Origin: Deltaproteobacteria bacterium
GTDB taxonomy: Bacteria > Desulfobacterota > Desulfobacteria > C00003060 > C00003106
Reading direction: 5' to 3'
Assembly (NCBI GenBank): GCA_019314005.1
Contig: JAFDAE010000100.1
Location: 1-13,205, forward strand
DNA: 13,205 bases
A model generated the notes under the pieces. The model was not told the DNA's origin, did no database searches, and was given only the letters and a program-made list of their open reading frames with translations. Of this stretch, positions 1-8,085 are shown one piece after another; positions within the stretch are counted from its first letter, which is position 1, and the number at the start of each line of letters is the position of its first letter. The translations under genes and the position numbers were made by a program.

Positions 1-462
1 CGCGGCCTTTTCCATGACAACATCCGAGTACATTGCCAATAAACGCCGATAGGCATCATAGACAAAGCGAGGCTCACCGCTCTTTTTTATAAGCCCGGGA
101 ATGGTCTTTGTGGTAAGCCCTACGTTAAGAATAGTTTCCATCATGCCCGGCATGGAAGCGCGGGCGCCGGAGCGGACACTCAGAAGAAGCGGGTCTTTTA
201 CATCGCCGAACTTGCGCTTCATGATCTTCTCTACCTTTGCCAGAGCTTTATCCGACTCTTGCTTCAGGCCGACGGGATACTTCTTCTTTCTTTCATAGAA
301 TTCATTACAGACATCGGTGGTGAGAGTATACCCTGGAGGAACCGGCATGCCGAGATTGACCATTTCAGCAATGTTTGCGCCTTTGCCACCCAACAAATTT
401 TTCATGCCGGCTCTACCCTCGGCCTTTCCGTCACCGAAAAAATAGACATGCTTCTTCTTCAT
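1..462 (-). CDS. ppdK: Pyruvate, phosphate dikinase, N-terminal part (runs off the window)
   Basis: The 154 codons present have no stop and continue past the left edge. The family is usually about 870-900 residues, so this is roughly the first sixth. PPDK interconverts pyruvate, ATP and phosphate with phosphoenolpyruvate, AMP and pyrophosphate in the cytoplasm, and in anaerobes it can serve gluconeogenesis or glycolysis. Seen: the typical start MKKKHVYFFGDGKAEG, GGKGAN at residues 25-30, PVPPGYT at 40-46 and SVRSGARASMPGMM at 95-108, all in the ATP-grasp nucleotide-binding domain. The FFGDGKAEG start separates it from PEP synthase. The ATG at 462 is preceded by AAAGGAG seven bases upstream, so the start is secure. 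It lies 124 bases beyond the ahcY stop on the same strand, behind a repeat tract and a small palindrome, and probably has its own promoter there. Confidence 0.95.
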   Translation of the reverse strand, partial: MKKKHVYFFGDGKAEGRAGMKNLLGGKGANIAEMVNLGMPVPPGYTLTTDVCNEFYERKKKYPVGLKQESDKALAKVEKIMKRKFGDVKDPLLLSVRSGARASMPGMMETILNVGLTTKTIPGLIKKSGEPRFVYDAYRRLLAMYSDVVMEKAA

Positions 463-498
463 AACCAGGCTCCTTTCTCAACTTACAAAGATTTTTAT

Positions 499-509
499 TG
501 ACACTGTCA
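499..509. promoter_or_regulatory. Palindrome TGACA-C-TGTCA upstream of ppdK
   Basis: A perfect 5-base inverted repeat around one central base, ending 37 bases before the ppdK start codon and beside an AT-rich stretch (TATATG on the minus strand at 508-513) that could be part of a -10 box. The position suits an operator. No regulator is identified and such a short palindrome can occur by chance. Confidence 0.25.
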
Positions 510-540
510 TATAAAGACTTAATTGCACGAAAAACATTTT

Positions 541-582
541 TAACCCGTAACCCGCAACTCGTAACTCGTAACTCGCAACCCT
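541..582. repeat. Heptad repeat tract A (unit like TAACTCG)
   Basis: Six consecutive 7-base units: TAACCCG twice, CAACTCG, TAACTCG twice, CAACCCT. The tract ends five bases before the ahcY stop codon, i.e. directly 3' of ahcY on its strand. No inverted partner arm is seen between here and ppdK. The same unit family recurs at 9431-9572. Confidence 0.8.
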
Positions 583-586
583 GTAC

Positions 587-3029
<2,443 letters not shown>

Positions 3030-3033
<4 letters not shown>

Positions 3034-3386
3034 TTTTCCTCCCTTATTCTATTCTGCGCATCCACATGGATAAGCACAGATTGAAACCCTTCTATCTCAT
3101 CATCGCTCAACATGACATAGCAAGTAATGATAATCAAATCTCCCGGGGCGCCTTTTCTGGCTGCGGCGCCGTTTAGGCATATGACACCGCTGTCCGGTTC
3201 CCCTTCAATTGCATATGTTTCAAACCGTTCTCCATTATTAATATTATAGACCTTTACCATCTCATACGGAAGTATTCCGGCGGCCCTCATCAAAGTCGCG
3301 TCAACGGTAAGGCTCCCCTCATAGTTAAGGTCCGCTTCGGTTACAACGGCTCTATGGATTTTTGATTTTAAAAAGGTCCTGTACAT
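3030..3386 (-). CDS. panD: Aspartate 1-decarboxylase precursor
   Basis: Converts L-aspartate to beta-alanine, the amine half of pantothenate (CoA pathway). The proenzyme cleaves itself at a Gly-Ser bond to create the pyruvoyl cofactor. From the ATG at 3386 the product is 118 residues and the cleavage site is exactly Gly24-Ser25 (NYEGSLTVD), with Lys9, Arg54, Tyr58 and NGAAA (72-76) at their usual family positions. This numbering is why I prefer this start over a GTG at 3398, which would add four residues. The ribosome site is modest (AAGAG about 11 bases upstream). The end overlaps metK by four bases (ATGA). A 7-base inverted repeat lies just upstream at 3401-3417. The panC gene, acting one step later, lies upstream on the same strand. 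Confidence 0.96.
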
Positions 3387-3400
3387 ATCTCTTATCACTC

Positions 3401-3417
3401 TTAAAACTTTGTTTTAA
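3401..3417. promoter_or_regulatory. AT-rich dyad upstream of panD
   Basis: Perfect 7-base inverted repeat TTAAAAC / GTTTTAA around TTT, ending 14 bases before the preferred panD start. It could be an operator or a weak RNA hairpin in the panC-panD gap. On the minus strand it is not followed by a T-run, so it does not look like a terminator. It may simply reflect the AT-rich gap. Confidence 0.3.
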
Positions 3418-3454
3418 ACATCAATATAAAATTAATGCAAGAATTATATTTTGC

Positions 3455-4318
3455 TCAACGAACACTTCGCAAAACCGCGTTGTCAATCAAACGCGCCTTC
3501 CCCACATATACCGCAAGCGCCATCAGCGCTTCTTTATCAATCTGATCCACATCCTCCAATATTTCCGGATCACATATAGAAATGTAATCTATTCTGGTGT
3601 GGGGCCTTGACAGGATAAGTTCTCTCGCCGTTTTAATAATTCGCTCAGGGCTCTGCTCACCCTGTTCCACAAGCTTTTGTGAAGTCTGAAGGACCTGAAA
3701 GAGAACAGTTGCCGAGGCCCGTTCCTCTTTTGAAAGATAAGAGTTCCTGGAACTCATGGCCAGCCCGTCGCGTTCCCTTACAATAGGACCACCCACAATT
3801 CTTATGTCAAAGTTCAGATCATCTACCATACGCCTAATGATTATCAATTGCTGGCGATCTTTTTCCCCGAACACCGCTATGTGTGGCTTGACAATATTAA
3901 AAAGCTTGGCCACCACAGAGGCAACGCCACGAAAGTGGTTTGGACGAGACCTGCCGCATAGATGTAAGGAGAGCTTTTCCAGAAAGACATATGTTTGATA
4001 TCCATTCCCGTATAATGCATGGGTCTCCGGGGCAAAGACGGTATCTACCCCTACCGACTTAGCCATCTCGCAATCCCGATCAAAATCTCTTGGATAGGCC
4101 TCAAAATCCTCTGCTGGACCAAACTGGGTAGGATTTACAAATATGCTGACCACTAAGTGATCACCCTCTTTGCGTCCCAGCCGCATCAGGCTTAAGTGCC
4201 CTTCGTGTAAACATCCCATTGTAGGGACAAGGGCAATCCGTTTTCCGGCCTTCCGCAAACAATCCGCCTCTTGCTGCATAAGAGGTATGTTAGTAATAAT
4301 TTGAATGGGTACCCCCAA
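3455..4318 (-). CDS. panC: Pantothenate synthetase (pantoate--beta-alanine ligase)
   Basis: Joins pantoate to beta-alanine using ATP, the last step of pantothenate synthesis; cytoplasmic. About 283-287 residues, normal for the family. Seen: PTMGCLHEGH (32-41, the HIGH-type nucleotide motif), VNPTQF (61-66), CGRSRPNHFRGV (121-132), GEKDRQQL (151-158; the fifth position is more often Tyr or Ala) and VRERDGLAMSSRN (180-192). The start is unclear. An in-frame stop lies seven codons before the TTG at 4318, and there is no upstream ATG or GTG. TTG has no visible ribosome site. The best Shine-Dalgarno-like run (GGGGG) sits five bases before an ATT at 4306, which is also where alignment with E. coli PanC would begin. 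The first ATG (4279) would drop the initial strand. Coordinates use the TTG. It lies 68 bases upstream of panD. Confidence 0.95.
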   Translation of the reverse strand: MGVPIQIITNIPLMQQEADCLRKAGKRIALVPTMGCLHEGHLSLMRLGRKEGDHLVVSIFVNPTQFGPAEDFEAYPRDFDRDCEMAKSVGVDTVFAPETHALYGNGYQTYVFLEKLSLHLCGRSRPNHFRGVASVVAKLFNIVKPHIAVFGEKDRQQLIIIRRMVDDLNFDIRIVGGPIVRERDGLAMSSRNSYLSKEERASATVLFQVLQTSQKLVEQGEQSPERIIKTARELILSRPHTRIDYISICDPEILEDVDQIDKEALMALAVYVGKARLIDNAVLRSVR

Positions 4319-4386
4319 AGAGGCAAGTCGTGATATTTAGCATACAAATCACGAATTGTCAATGTATGCAATCTGTTAAAACTACG

Positions 4387-4492
4387 ATTGAGGAATTGAG
4401 GGATTTAGGAATTCCGAATTAAAGGATGTTATCCATAGTTATATTTCATCCCTCAACTCCTCAATTCCTCAATCCCTTAATTCCCCAATTCC
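4387..4492. repeat. Octad repeat tract B, two inverted arms
   Basis: Left arm 4387-4426 is built of 8-base units (ATTGAGGA, ATTGAGGG, ATTTAGGA and degenerate copies). Right arm 4453-4492 has complementary units (TCAACTCC, TCAATTCC, TCAATCCC, TTAATTCC, CCAATTCC). A perfect 15-base inverted repeat links 4387-4401 and 4459-4473. The tract fills most of the ksgA-panC gap, and its right end meets the ksgA stop codon. It can fold as a hairpin with a loop of about 57 bases; there is no T-run typical of a terminator. Confidence 0.85.
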
Positions 4493-5334
4493 TAAGTTTC
4501 TTGGATTAGATTACTTATATCAACAAATTCCTTCACACCGAGCGTCTCAGGACGTCGCTGGGAATCTATACCCGCTCTGTCAAGAACATCTAATACCCCT
4601 TCGGCGTCGATTCCAAGGTTGCCTCCCTTGAGCGCGTTCTTTATGGTCTTTCGCCGTTGACTAAAGGCCGCCCTTACTACGTTAAAAAATAAAGATTCAT
4701 CACTTGCGGGATAGGAAACAGGGGTCTCAAACTCGATACGAAGCACTTCGGAATCGACCTTTGGGCGCGGATAAAATGAAGAGGCGCCCACCGTAATGAG
4801 AGGAGCTACCCTTGCACAGTATTGTACCACTACCGACAGCCGTCCGTAAATCTTATTCCCTGGCGCAGCCATGATCCGATCGGCCAACTCTTTCTGAAAC
4901 ATGAGAACAGCAGTTGAAACAGCCTCTCTGTACCGTATTAATCTGATCAATATCTGGGAAGAGATGTTATAAGGAAGGTTTCCCATTACCACAATAGGAC
5001 GGGAGCATGTTCTGCCAAGCTCTTCAAAATCAAATGAAAGTATGTTTTCCTGTGTAATGATAACATTGTCTACCGACGCGGCCAAAAGCTCATTTCTCAA
5101 AAGCTCCGCCATCCTCTTGTCCCGTTCCACCGCTACGACCCTTTGAACTGATCGGGAGATTGGAATGGTGAGCGCGCCGGTCCCGGCGCCGATCTCAAGG
5201 ACAATATCATCAGGCTTCAAACCTGCCCGTTTTACAATCAGACCGGCCATATGGGGATCAGCCAGAAAGTTCTGGCCCCACCGTTTATCAGCGTATACGC
5301 CCCAGGCCTTTAGCAAAGATCGTGGAGAGGTCAT
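4492..5334 (-). CDS. rsmA: 16S rRNA (adenine(1518)-N6/adenine(1519)-N6)-dimethyltransferase
   Basis: Also known as ksgA. It dimethylates two adjacent adenines in the helix 45 loop of 16S rRNA using SAM, a late small-subunit maturation step. 280 residues, usual for the family. Seen: RWGQNFLAD at 18-26, SAM-binding LEIGAGTGALT at 46-56, acidic residues VVAVERD at 66-72, and catalytic NLPYNISS at 119-126. The C-terminal helical domain contains FSQRRKTIKNAL. The ATG overlaps the DUF2062 stop as ATGA, and only a weak GAAAG-like ribosome site precedes it, which fits coupling to the upstream gene. The stop codon TAG sits at the edge of octad tract B, so the repeat may have supplied the stop and trimmed or extended the last few residues. 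Confidence 0.96.
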   Translation of the reverse strand: MTSPRSLLKAWGVYADKRWGQNFLADPHMAGLIVKRAGLKPDDIVLEIGAGTGALTIPISRSVQRVVAVERDKRMAELLRNELLAASVDNVIITQENILSFDFEELGRTCSRPIVVMGNLPYNISSQILIRLIRYREAVSTAVLMFQKELADRIMAAPGNKIYGRLSVVVQYCARVAPLITVGASSFYPRPKVDSEVLRIEFETPVSYPASDESLFFNVVRAAFSQRRKTIKNALKGGNLGIDAEGVLDVLDRAGIDSQRRPETLGVKEFVDISNLIQET

Positions 5335-5798
5335 GCTGCGCTTTCTTTCGCCCGTCGCTCCCGCTTGCGTCTATTCTTGATAATCATCATTCTCAAGGTT
5401 ACTGCATAACTCAAGACCGCAGGCAGTACCCCCAATATTGCCCCGCCCAGCAGCATTGTAATGGCTATACCGTGTCCGGCCCGCCAAAGGTCGAAAAAAC
5501 TCGAATTTTCTATGTTGTAGTGGTTTGAAGTCCCCATGATAAGGGCTCCTATTTTATAGCTCCAGTAGTAAAAGAAAGGGATGGTTACAGGATTGCTGCA
5601 CCATACGCCTAATGCCGCTGCCACTTTGCTCACTCTGAATAAAAAGGCCAGGGCAAGGGCCAGCACGGTATGGAGCGGAATAGTCGGGGTTATTCCCACG
5701 AAGACGCCTATCGCCATCCCTGTTGCAACATAGTGCGGATCACCGTTTAGTCGTTTTATACGTATTATCCAGTAGTAAATAGTTCGTTTAATAGTCAT
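5331..5798 (-). CDS. DUF2062 family membrane protein
   Basis: A 155-residue small membrane protein with the DUF2062 pattern: a short amphipathic lead, GDPHYVATGMAIGVFVG at 19-35, LHTVLALALAFLFRVSK at 42-58, then WCSNPVTIPFFYYWSYKIG at 66-84. Hydrophobic stretches lie at about 25-55, 71-88 and 110-135. A strongly basic tail (KNRRKRERR, 141-149) is probably cytoplasmic by the positive-inside rule. The molecular function of the family is not established and I do not assign one. The gene ends in an ATGA overlap with rsmA, implying co-translation. The ATG at 5798 has no strong ribosome site (AAAG about 11 bases upstream). The gap upstream is packed with heptad repeats. Confidence 0.9.
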   Translation of the reverse strand: MTIKRTIYYWIIRIKRLNGDPHYVATGMAIGVFVGITPTIPLHTVLALALAFLFRVSKVAAALGVWCSNPVTIPFFYYWSYKIGALIMGTSNHYNIENSSFFDLWRAGHGIAITMLLGGAILGVLPAVLSYAVTLRMMIIKNRRKRERRAKESAA

Positions 5799-5875
5799 GG
5801 TAAATTACTTTGAACAGGCATAATTGGAGTTTTTAATCCTGTGTATGACCATACATACGCCGCAGGCGGACTAAA

Positions 5876-5938
5876 TTCGAAATCCGAATATCGAAATCCG
5901 AAACAAATCCGAATTTTCAAATTTTATAATGTTTCAAA
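5876..5938. repeat. Heptad repeat tract C (unit like TCCGAAA)
   Basis: Four exact-phase 7-base units (TTCGAAA, TCCGAAT, ATCGAAA, TCCGAAA) at 5876-5903 are followed, after a 4-base phase slip, by TCCGAAT at 5908-5914 and TTTCAAA at 5915-5921, with TTTCAAA again at 5932-5938. It lies between tsaD and the DUF2062 gene, both minus strand. A small hairpin (CGCC / GGCG) precedes it at about 5859-5868. Confidence 0.75.
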
Positions 5939-5963
5939 CCACAAGGGAGTCAATTTGTTTTGA

Positions 5964-6001
5964 GCCATAGCCCGAGGCTGATAGCTGACTGTGGACTGCT
6001 A
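5964..6001. repeat. Heptad repeat tract D (unit like CTGATAG), reaching the tsaD stop
   Basis: Units in 7-base phase: GCCATAG, CCCGAGG, CTGATAG, CTGACTG, TGGACTG, then CTA, which is the complement of the tsaD stop TAG. Thus the repeat runs in phase into the termination codon. Its unit is different from that of tract C, only 25 bases away. Confidence 0.65.
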
Positions 6002-7015
6002 AACTTGTACCATCTTTCTCGCAGCACTCTTGGAGAACGCGTCCATGTCCAGCGCCCCCCTTTCACCCTTTACAAGATGATGATAGCCGGCGGCTGCTAT
6101 CATTGCTGCATTATCCGTGCAAAGTTCGGGAGCAGGTATATGCAATGTAACACCAACACGCGAAGCCTCGGCCTCCATACGCTTTCTGAGCGCACTGTTT
6201 GCCGCCACGCCCCCTACCGCAACCAGCCGGTTGCATCCCCTCTCCCGCAGAGCCCCAAATGCCTTCTGAACCAATACATCAATGACTGCTTCTTGAAATC
6301 CCGCCACAATGTCCGGGATTTCCATCTCAAAAGATGCGCTGTGTGTTTGTAAATAACGCGCGACAGATGTCTTTATCCCGCTAAAACTAAAATCAAAGCG
6401 ACAGTTGTTCATGTATGCGCGCGGAAAATCGATCTTGGTGGGATCGCCCTTGCGGGACAGTTCATCAATCACCTTTCCCCCCGGATAACCTAACCCGAGC
6501 ATTTTTGAAACCTTATCAAACGCCTCACCTGCCGCGTCATCCCGTGTCTGGCCCATTAGTTCAAATATCTCAGTTCCGGTAACATAATATAGGATCGTAT
6601 GCCCTCCGGAGACCAAAAGAGCCACGAATGGAAAGTCAGGAGGGTCCTCCTCCAAAAAAATTGCTGCAACGTGACCCTCTAAATGATTCACGCCGACCCA
6701 GGGGAGAGATCGGCCATAAGCAAACGCCCTCGCAAAATTAAGGCCCACCAGGAGCGCCCCTATCAGCCCGGGGCCTGCGGTTACCGCCACTCCATCCAGC
6801 ATGCTCGGATCAATTCCGGCCTTGTTAATAGAGTCATAAACTACCGGAAGTATCCATTCTATATGCTTTCTTGAAGCCAACTCCGGCACCACACCACCAT
6901 AGGGATGGTGCACCTGAATCTGCGAAGCAACTACGTTGGAAAGGATCTCCGTACCGTCCCTCACAACAGCAGCCGCTGTGTCGTCACAAGAGGTATCAAT
7001 TCCTAATACGAGCAT
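5999..7015 (-). CDS. tsaD: tRNA N6-adenosine threonylcarbamoyltransferase
   Basis: Transfers the threonylcarbamoyl group from threonylcarbamoyl-AMP to A37 of ANN-decoding tRNAs (t6A), working with TsaB and TsaE; cytoplasmic, ASKHA fold. 338 residues, the normal bacterial length. Seen: LGIDTSCDDT (4-13), the iron-binding NHLEGH motif with His111 and His115, LLVSGGHT (133-140), GQTRDDAAGEAFDK (155-168), GGVAANSALR (268-277) and the third metal ligand Asp301 in CTDNAAMIA. The start at 7015 fits the family start exactly. No Shine-Dalgarno sequence precedes it. A MITE-like element begins only 14 bases upstream, so the leader is mostly element sequence. The stop codon is part of heptad tract D. Confidence 0.97.
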   Translation of the reverse strand: MLVLGIDTSCDDTAAAVVRDGTEILSNVVASQIQVHHPYGGVVPELASRKHIEWILPVVYDSINKAGIDPSMLDGVAVTAGPGLIGALLVGLNFARAFAYGRSLPWVGVNHLEGHVAAIFLEEDPPDFPFVALLVSGGHTILYYVTGTEIFELMGQTRDDAAGEAFDKVSKMLGLGYPGGKVIDELSRKGDPTKIDFPRAYMNNCRFDFSFSGIKTSVARYLQTHSASFEMEIPDIVAGFQEAVIDVLVQKAFGALRERGCNRLVAVGGVAANSALRKRMEAEASRVGVTLHIPAPELCTDNAAMIAAAGYHHLVKGERGALDMDAFSKSAARKMVQV

Positions 7016-7029
7016 GCCATTTACTTATT

Positions 7030-7171
7030 GAGACCTTTGCATAACTGCCATTTTTCCGTGATGCTGCATCAGGCTTCAAATCTTAATCCTCAAAATACCC
7101 AATGTATTCCTCCGGTTAAGATTTTCGCCTTCTTTGCCTGACAAAAAAATGTCGCGTTATGCAAAGGTCTC
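7030..7171. mobile_element. MITE-like element 1 (142 bp, 16-bp terminal inverted repeats)
   Basis: Ends are perfect inverted repeats GAGACCTTTGCATAAC (7030-7045 and 7156-7171), followed inward by similar ATTTTT runs. The flanks are direct repeats TTATT (7025-7029 and 7172-7176), a plausible 5-bp target duplication. Inside are nested inverted repeats: TGATGC/GCATCA (7059-7071), TCAGGC/GCCTGA (7069-7074 and 7136-7141) and AAATCTTAA/TTAAGATTT (7078-7086 and 7116-7124), so most of the element can fold into one long hairpin. It encodes no transposase and so would need one in trans. A second, truncated copy lies at 8344-8374. Confidence 0.8.
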
Positions 7172-7203
7172 TTATTTAGGTCCTGCATTAAGTGCCTAAA
7201 GTG

Positions 7204-7223
7204 AATCCCGCCAAGGCGGGATT
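7204..7223. repeat. GC-rich hairpin AATCCCGCC-AA-GGCGGGATT
   Basis: A perfect 9-base inverted repeat with a 2-base loop in the tsaD-rplU gap. Neither strand has a following T-run, so it is not a classic intrinsic terminator. It resembles small dispersed intergenic palindromes and could be a repeat remnant or a protein site. Confidence 0.5.
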
Positions 7224-7388
7224 AAGGATGTTAATCATTTTAAAAAACCCCTTTTTAAGGGAAAAAACTTTTTTTATAACACCACGACCCGAGGTAATGG
7301 TTTAAACTGATTAAATAAAAAGAACTGTTTTATGTAGCATGTAATAAATCGTTGCGCAAGGTTCAAATAGCTCGTATAAAAATTGTTA

Positions 7389-7417
7389 TTGACATAATCC
7401 CGTTAAGACGTTATATG
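7389..7417 (+). promoter_or_regulatory. Candidate sigma-70 promoter for rplU-rpmA-obgE
   Basis: A perfect -35 TTGACA (7389-7394), a 17-base spacer and TATATG (7412-7417; four of six match TATAAT). Transcription would begin near 7424, just before MITE-like element 2, so the rplU leader would be about 230 bases and mostly element sequence. Read by eye only. Confidence 0.5.
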
Positions 7418-7431
7418 AATTTGTTTTAATA

Positions 7432-7619
7432 GAGCCTCTTGCAGAAACAACTTCGTCACGAGATCGTGCGAAAAAGTTCTGCGCAAGGAAGAGGAGTCAA
7501 ATCGCCGCAGGCGTAGCAGTAGCTACGTTGAGGACGATTTTACGACGATTTTACGACGATGACGCAGCGCAGGACTTTTGCAGCCGATCGCAGTAGATGG
7601 CTGTTTCTGCAAGAGGCTC
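7432..7619. mobile_element. MITE-like element 2 (188 bp, 18-bp terminal inverted repeats)
   Basis: Ends are perfect inverted repeats GAGCCTCTTGCAGAAACA (7432-7449 and 7602-7619), flanked by ATA direct repeats (7429-7431 and 7620-7622). Inside are an imperfect 13-base inverted pair (7472-7484 with 7567-7579), a small stem-loop TTCG-CACG / CGTG-CGAA at 7452-7472, and two full copies plus a partial copy of an 11-base direct repeat (GACGATTTTAC) from 7533 to 7559. It has no transposase. The right end sits 37 bases before the rplU start, and the GGAGG ribosome site lies just outside it. Confidence 0.8.
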
Positions 7620-7656
7620 ATATATTCATAAATTTTCGATTGGAGGCTCTACTAAT

Positions 7657-7971
7657 ATGTATGCGGTAATATTGTCCGGGGGAAAACAACACAGAGTTTC
7701 TGAAGGTGATACCATACGAATTGAAAAAGTACCAGGTGATGTGGGAACATCCGTCTCTTTTGACGAGGTCCTTATGGTCTCAGAGAACGATAATGTTCTG
7801 GTAGGCCAGCCTACCCTTTCCAATGTAACAGTGTCGGGACGTATTGTGGAACAGGGTAGAGGAAAAAAAATCATTGTCTTTAAATACAAACGCCGCAAGG
7901 GATATCGAAAGAAACAAGGTCATCGCCAGGATTACACAGCGCTGAAAATCGATTCCATAAAGTTAGCGTAA
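7657..7971 (+). CDS. rplU: Large ribosomal subunit protein bL21
   Basis: A 104-residue 50S subunit protein that binds 23S rRNA. It has the family start MYAVILSGGKQHRV and the conserved basic C-terminal stretch (KYKRRKGYRKKQGHRQ at 76-91, then DYTALKI). The reading frame is open further upstream to an ATG at 7597, but that one lies inside MITE-like element 2 and would add 20 unrelated residues. The ATG at 7657 has GGAGG at 7642-7646 and matches the family start, so it is used here. It is first in rplU-rpmA-obgE. The 114-base gap to rpmA is long for this pair and is filled by heptad tract F. Confidence 0.97.
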   Translation: MYAVILSGGKQHRVSEGDTIRIEKVPGDVGTSVSFDEVLMVSENDNVLVGQPTLSNVTVSGRIVEQGRGKKIIVFKYKRRKGYRKKQGHRQDYTALKIDSIKLA

Positions 7972-7977
7972 TAATAA

Positions 7978-8068
7978 TTGAAGTTTGACGATTGAAGATT
8001 GATGATTTTAAGAGCAAGCCCTTATTCCTTAATTCTTCAATCGACAATTGAAAATCATCAATCCAAAG
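7978..8068. repeat. Heptad repeat tract F, inverted arms, between rplU and rpmA
   Basis: Left arm: TTGAAGT, TTGACGA, TTGAAGA, TTGATGA (7978-8005). Right arm: TCTTCAA, TCGACAA, TTGAAAA, TCATCAA, TCCAAAG (8034-8068). Two perfect inverted repeats exist: 13 bases (7997-8009 with 8051-8063) and 10 bases (7989-7998 with 8034-8043). They cross rather than nest, so the RNA could form one stem or the other, or a pseudoknot. It starts six bases after the rplU stop and ends 17 bases before the rpmA start. No T-run follows. Confidence 0.85.
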
Positions 8069-8085
8069 TTAGGGAGACTTAGCTC

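Larger units (their letters stand above)
7016..7656. other. Divergent tsaD-rplU intergenic region, no gene
   Basis: A 641-base stretch between two divergently transcribed essential genes. It contains, left to right: MITE-like element 1 (7030-7171), a GC hairpin (7204-7223), a weak CCCTT/AAGGG hairpin with flanking A/T runs (7243-7261), AT-rich DNA, a TTGACA promoter candidate for rplU (7389-7417), and MITE-like element 2 (7432-7619). I find no convincing coding sequence, tRNA or L21-type leader. The tsaD promoter should lie here on the minus strand; TTGAAC near 7365 is the best -35 candidate but is not strong. Confidence 0.7.

Noticed and set aside
541..582. CRISPR array or iteron origin
   Set aside because: Units are only 7 bases, contiguous without spacers, and degenerate; no cas or replication genes are nearby.
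7076..7102. Eight-codon minus-strand frame in MITE-like element 1, behind GGAGG
   Set aside because: The GGAGG and TTG are suggestive, but the peptide is tiny and the bases are also part of the element's internal inverted repeat; not supportable as a gene.
7243..7261. Intrinsic terminator in the divergent gap
   Set aside because: The CCCTT/AAGGG stem is only five base pairs. The minus strand has a following T-run, but that would terminate in front of tsaD, so I treat it as AT-rich background.
7597..7656. N-terminal extension of bL21 from an upstream ATG
   Set aside because: The 20 extra residues are encoded by MITE-like element 2 and its flank; the internal ATG at 7657 has GGAGG and the standard family start.
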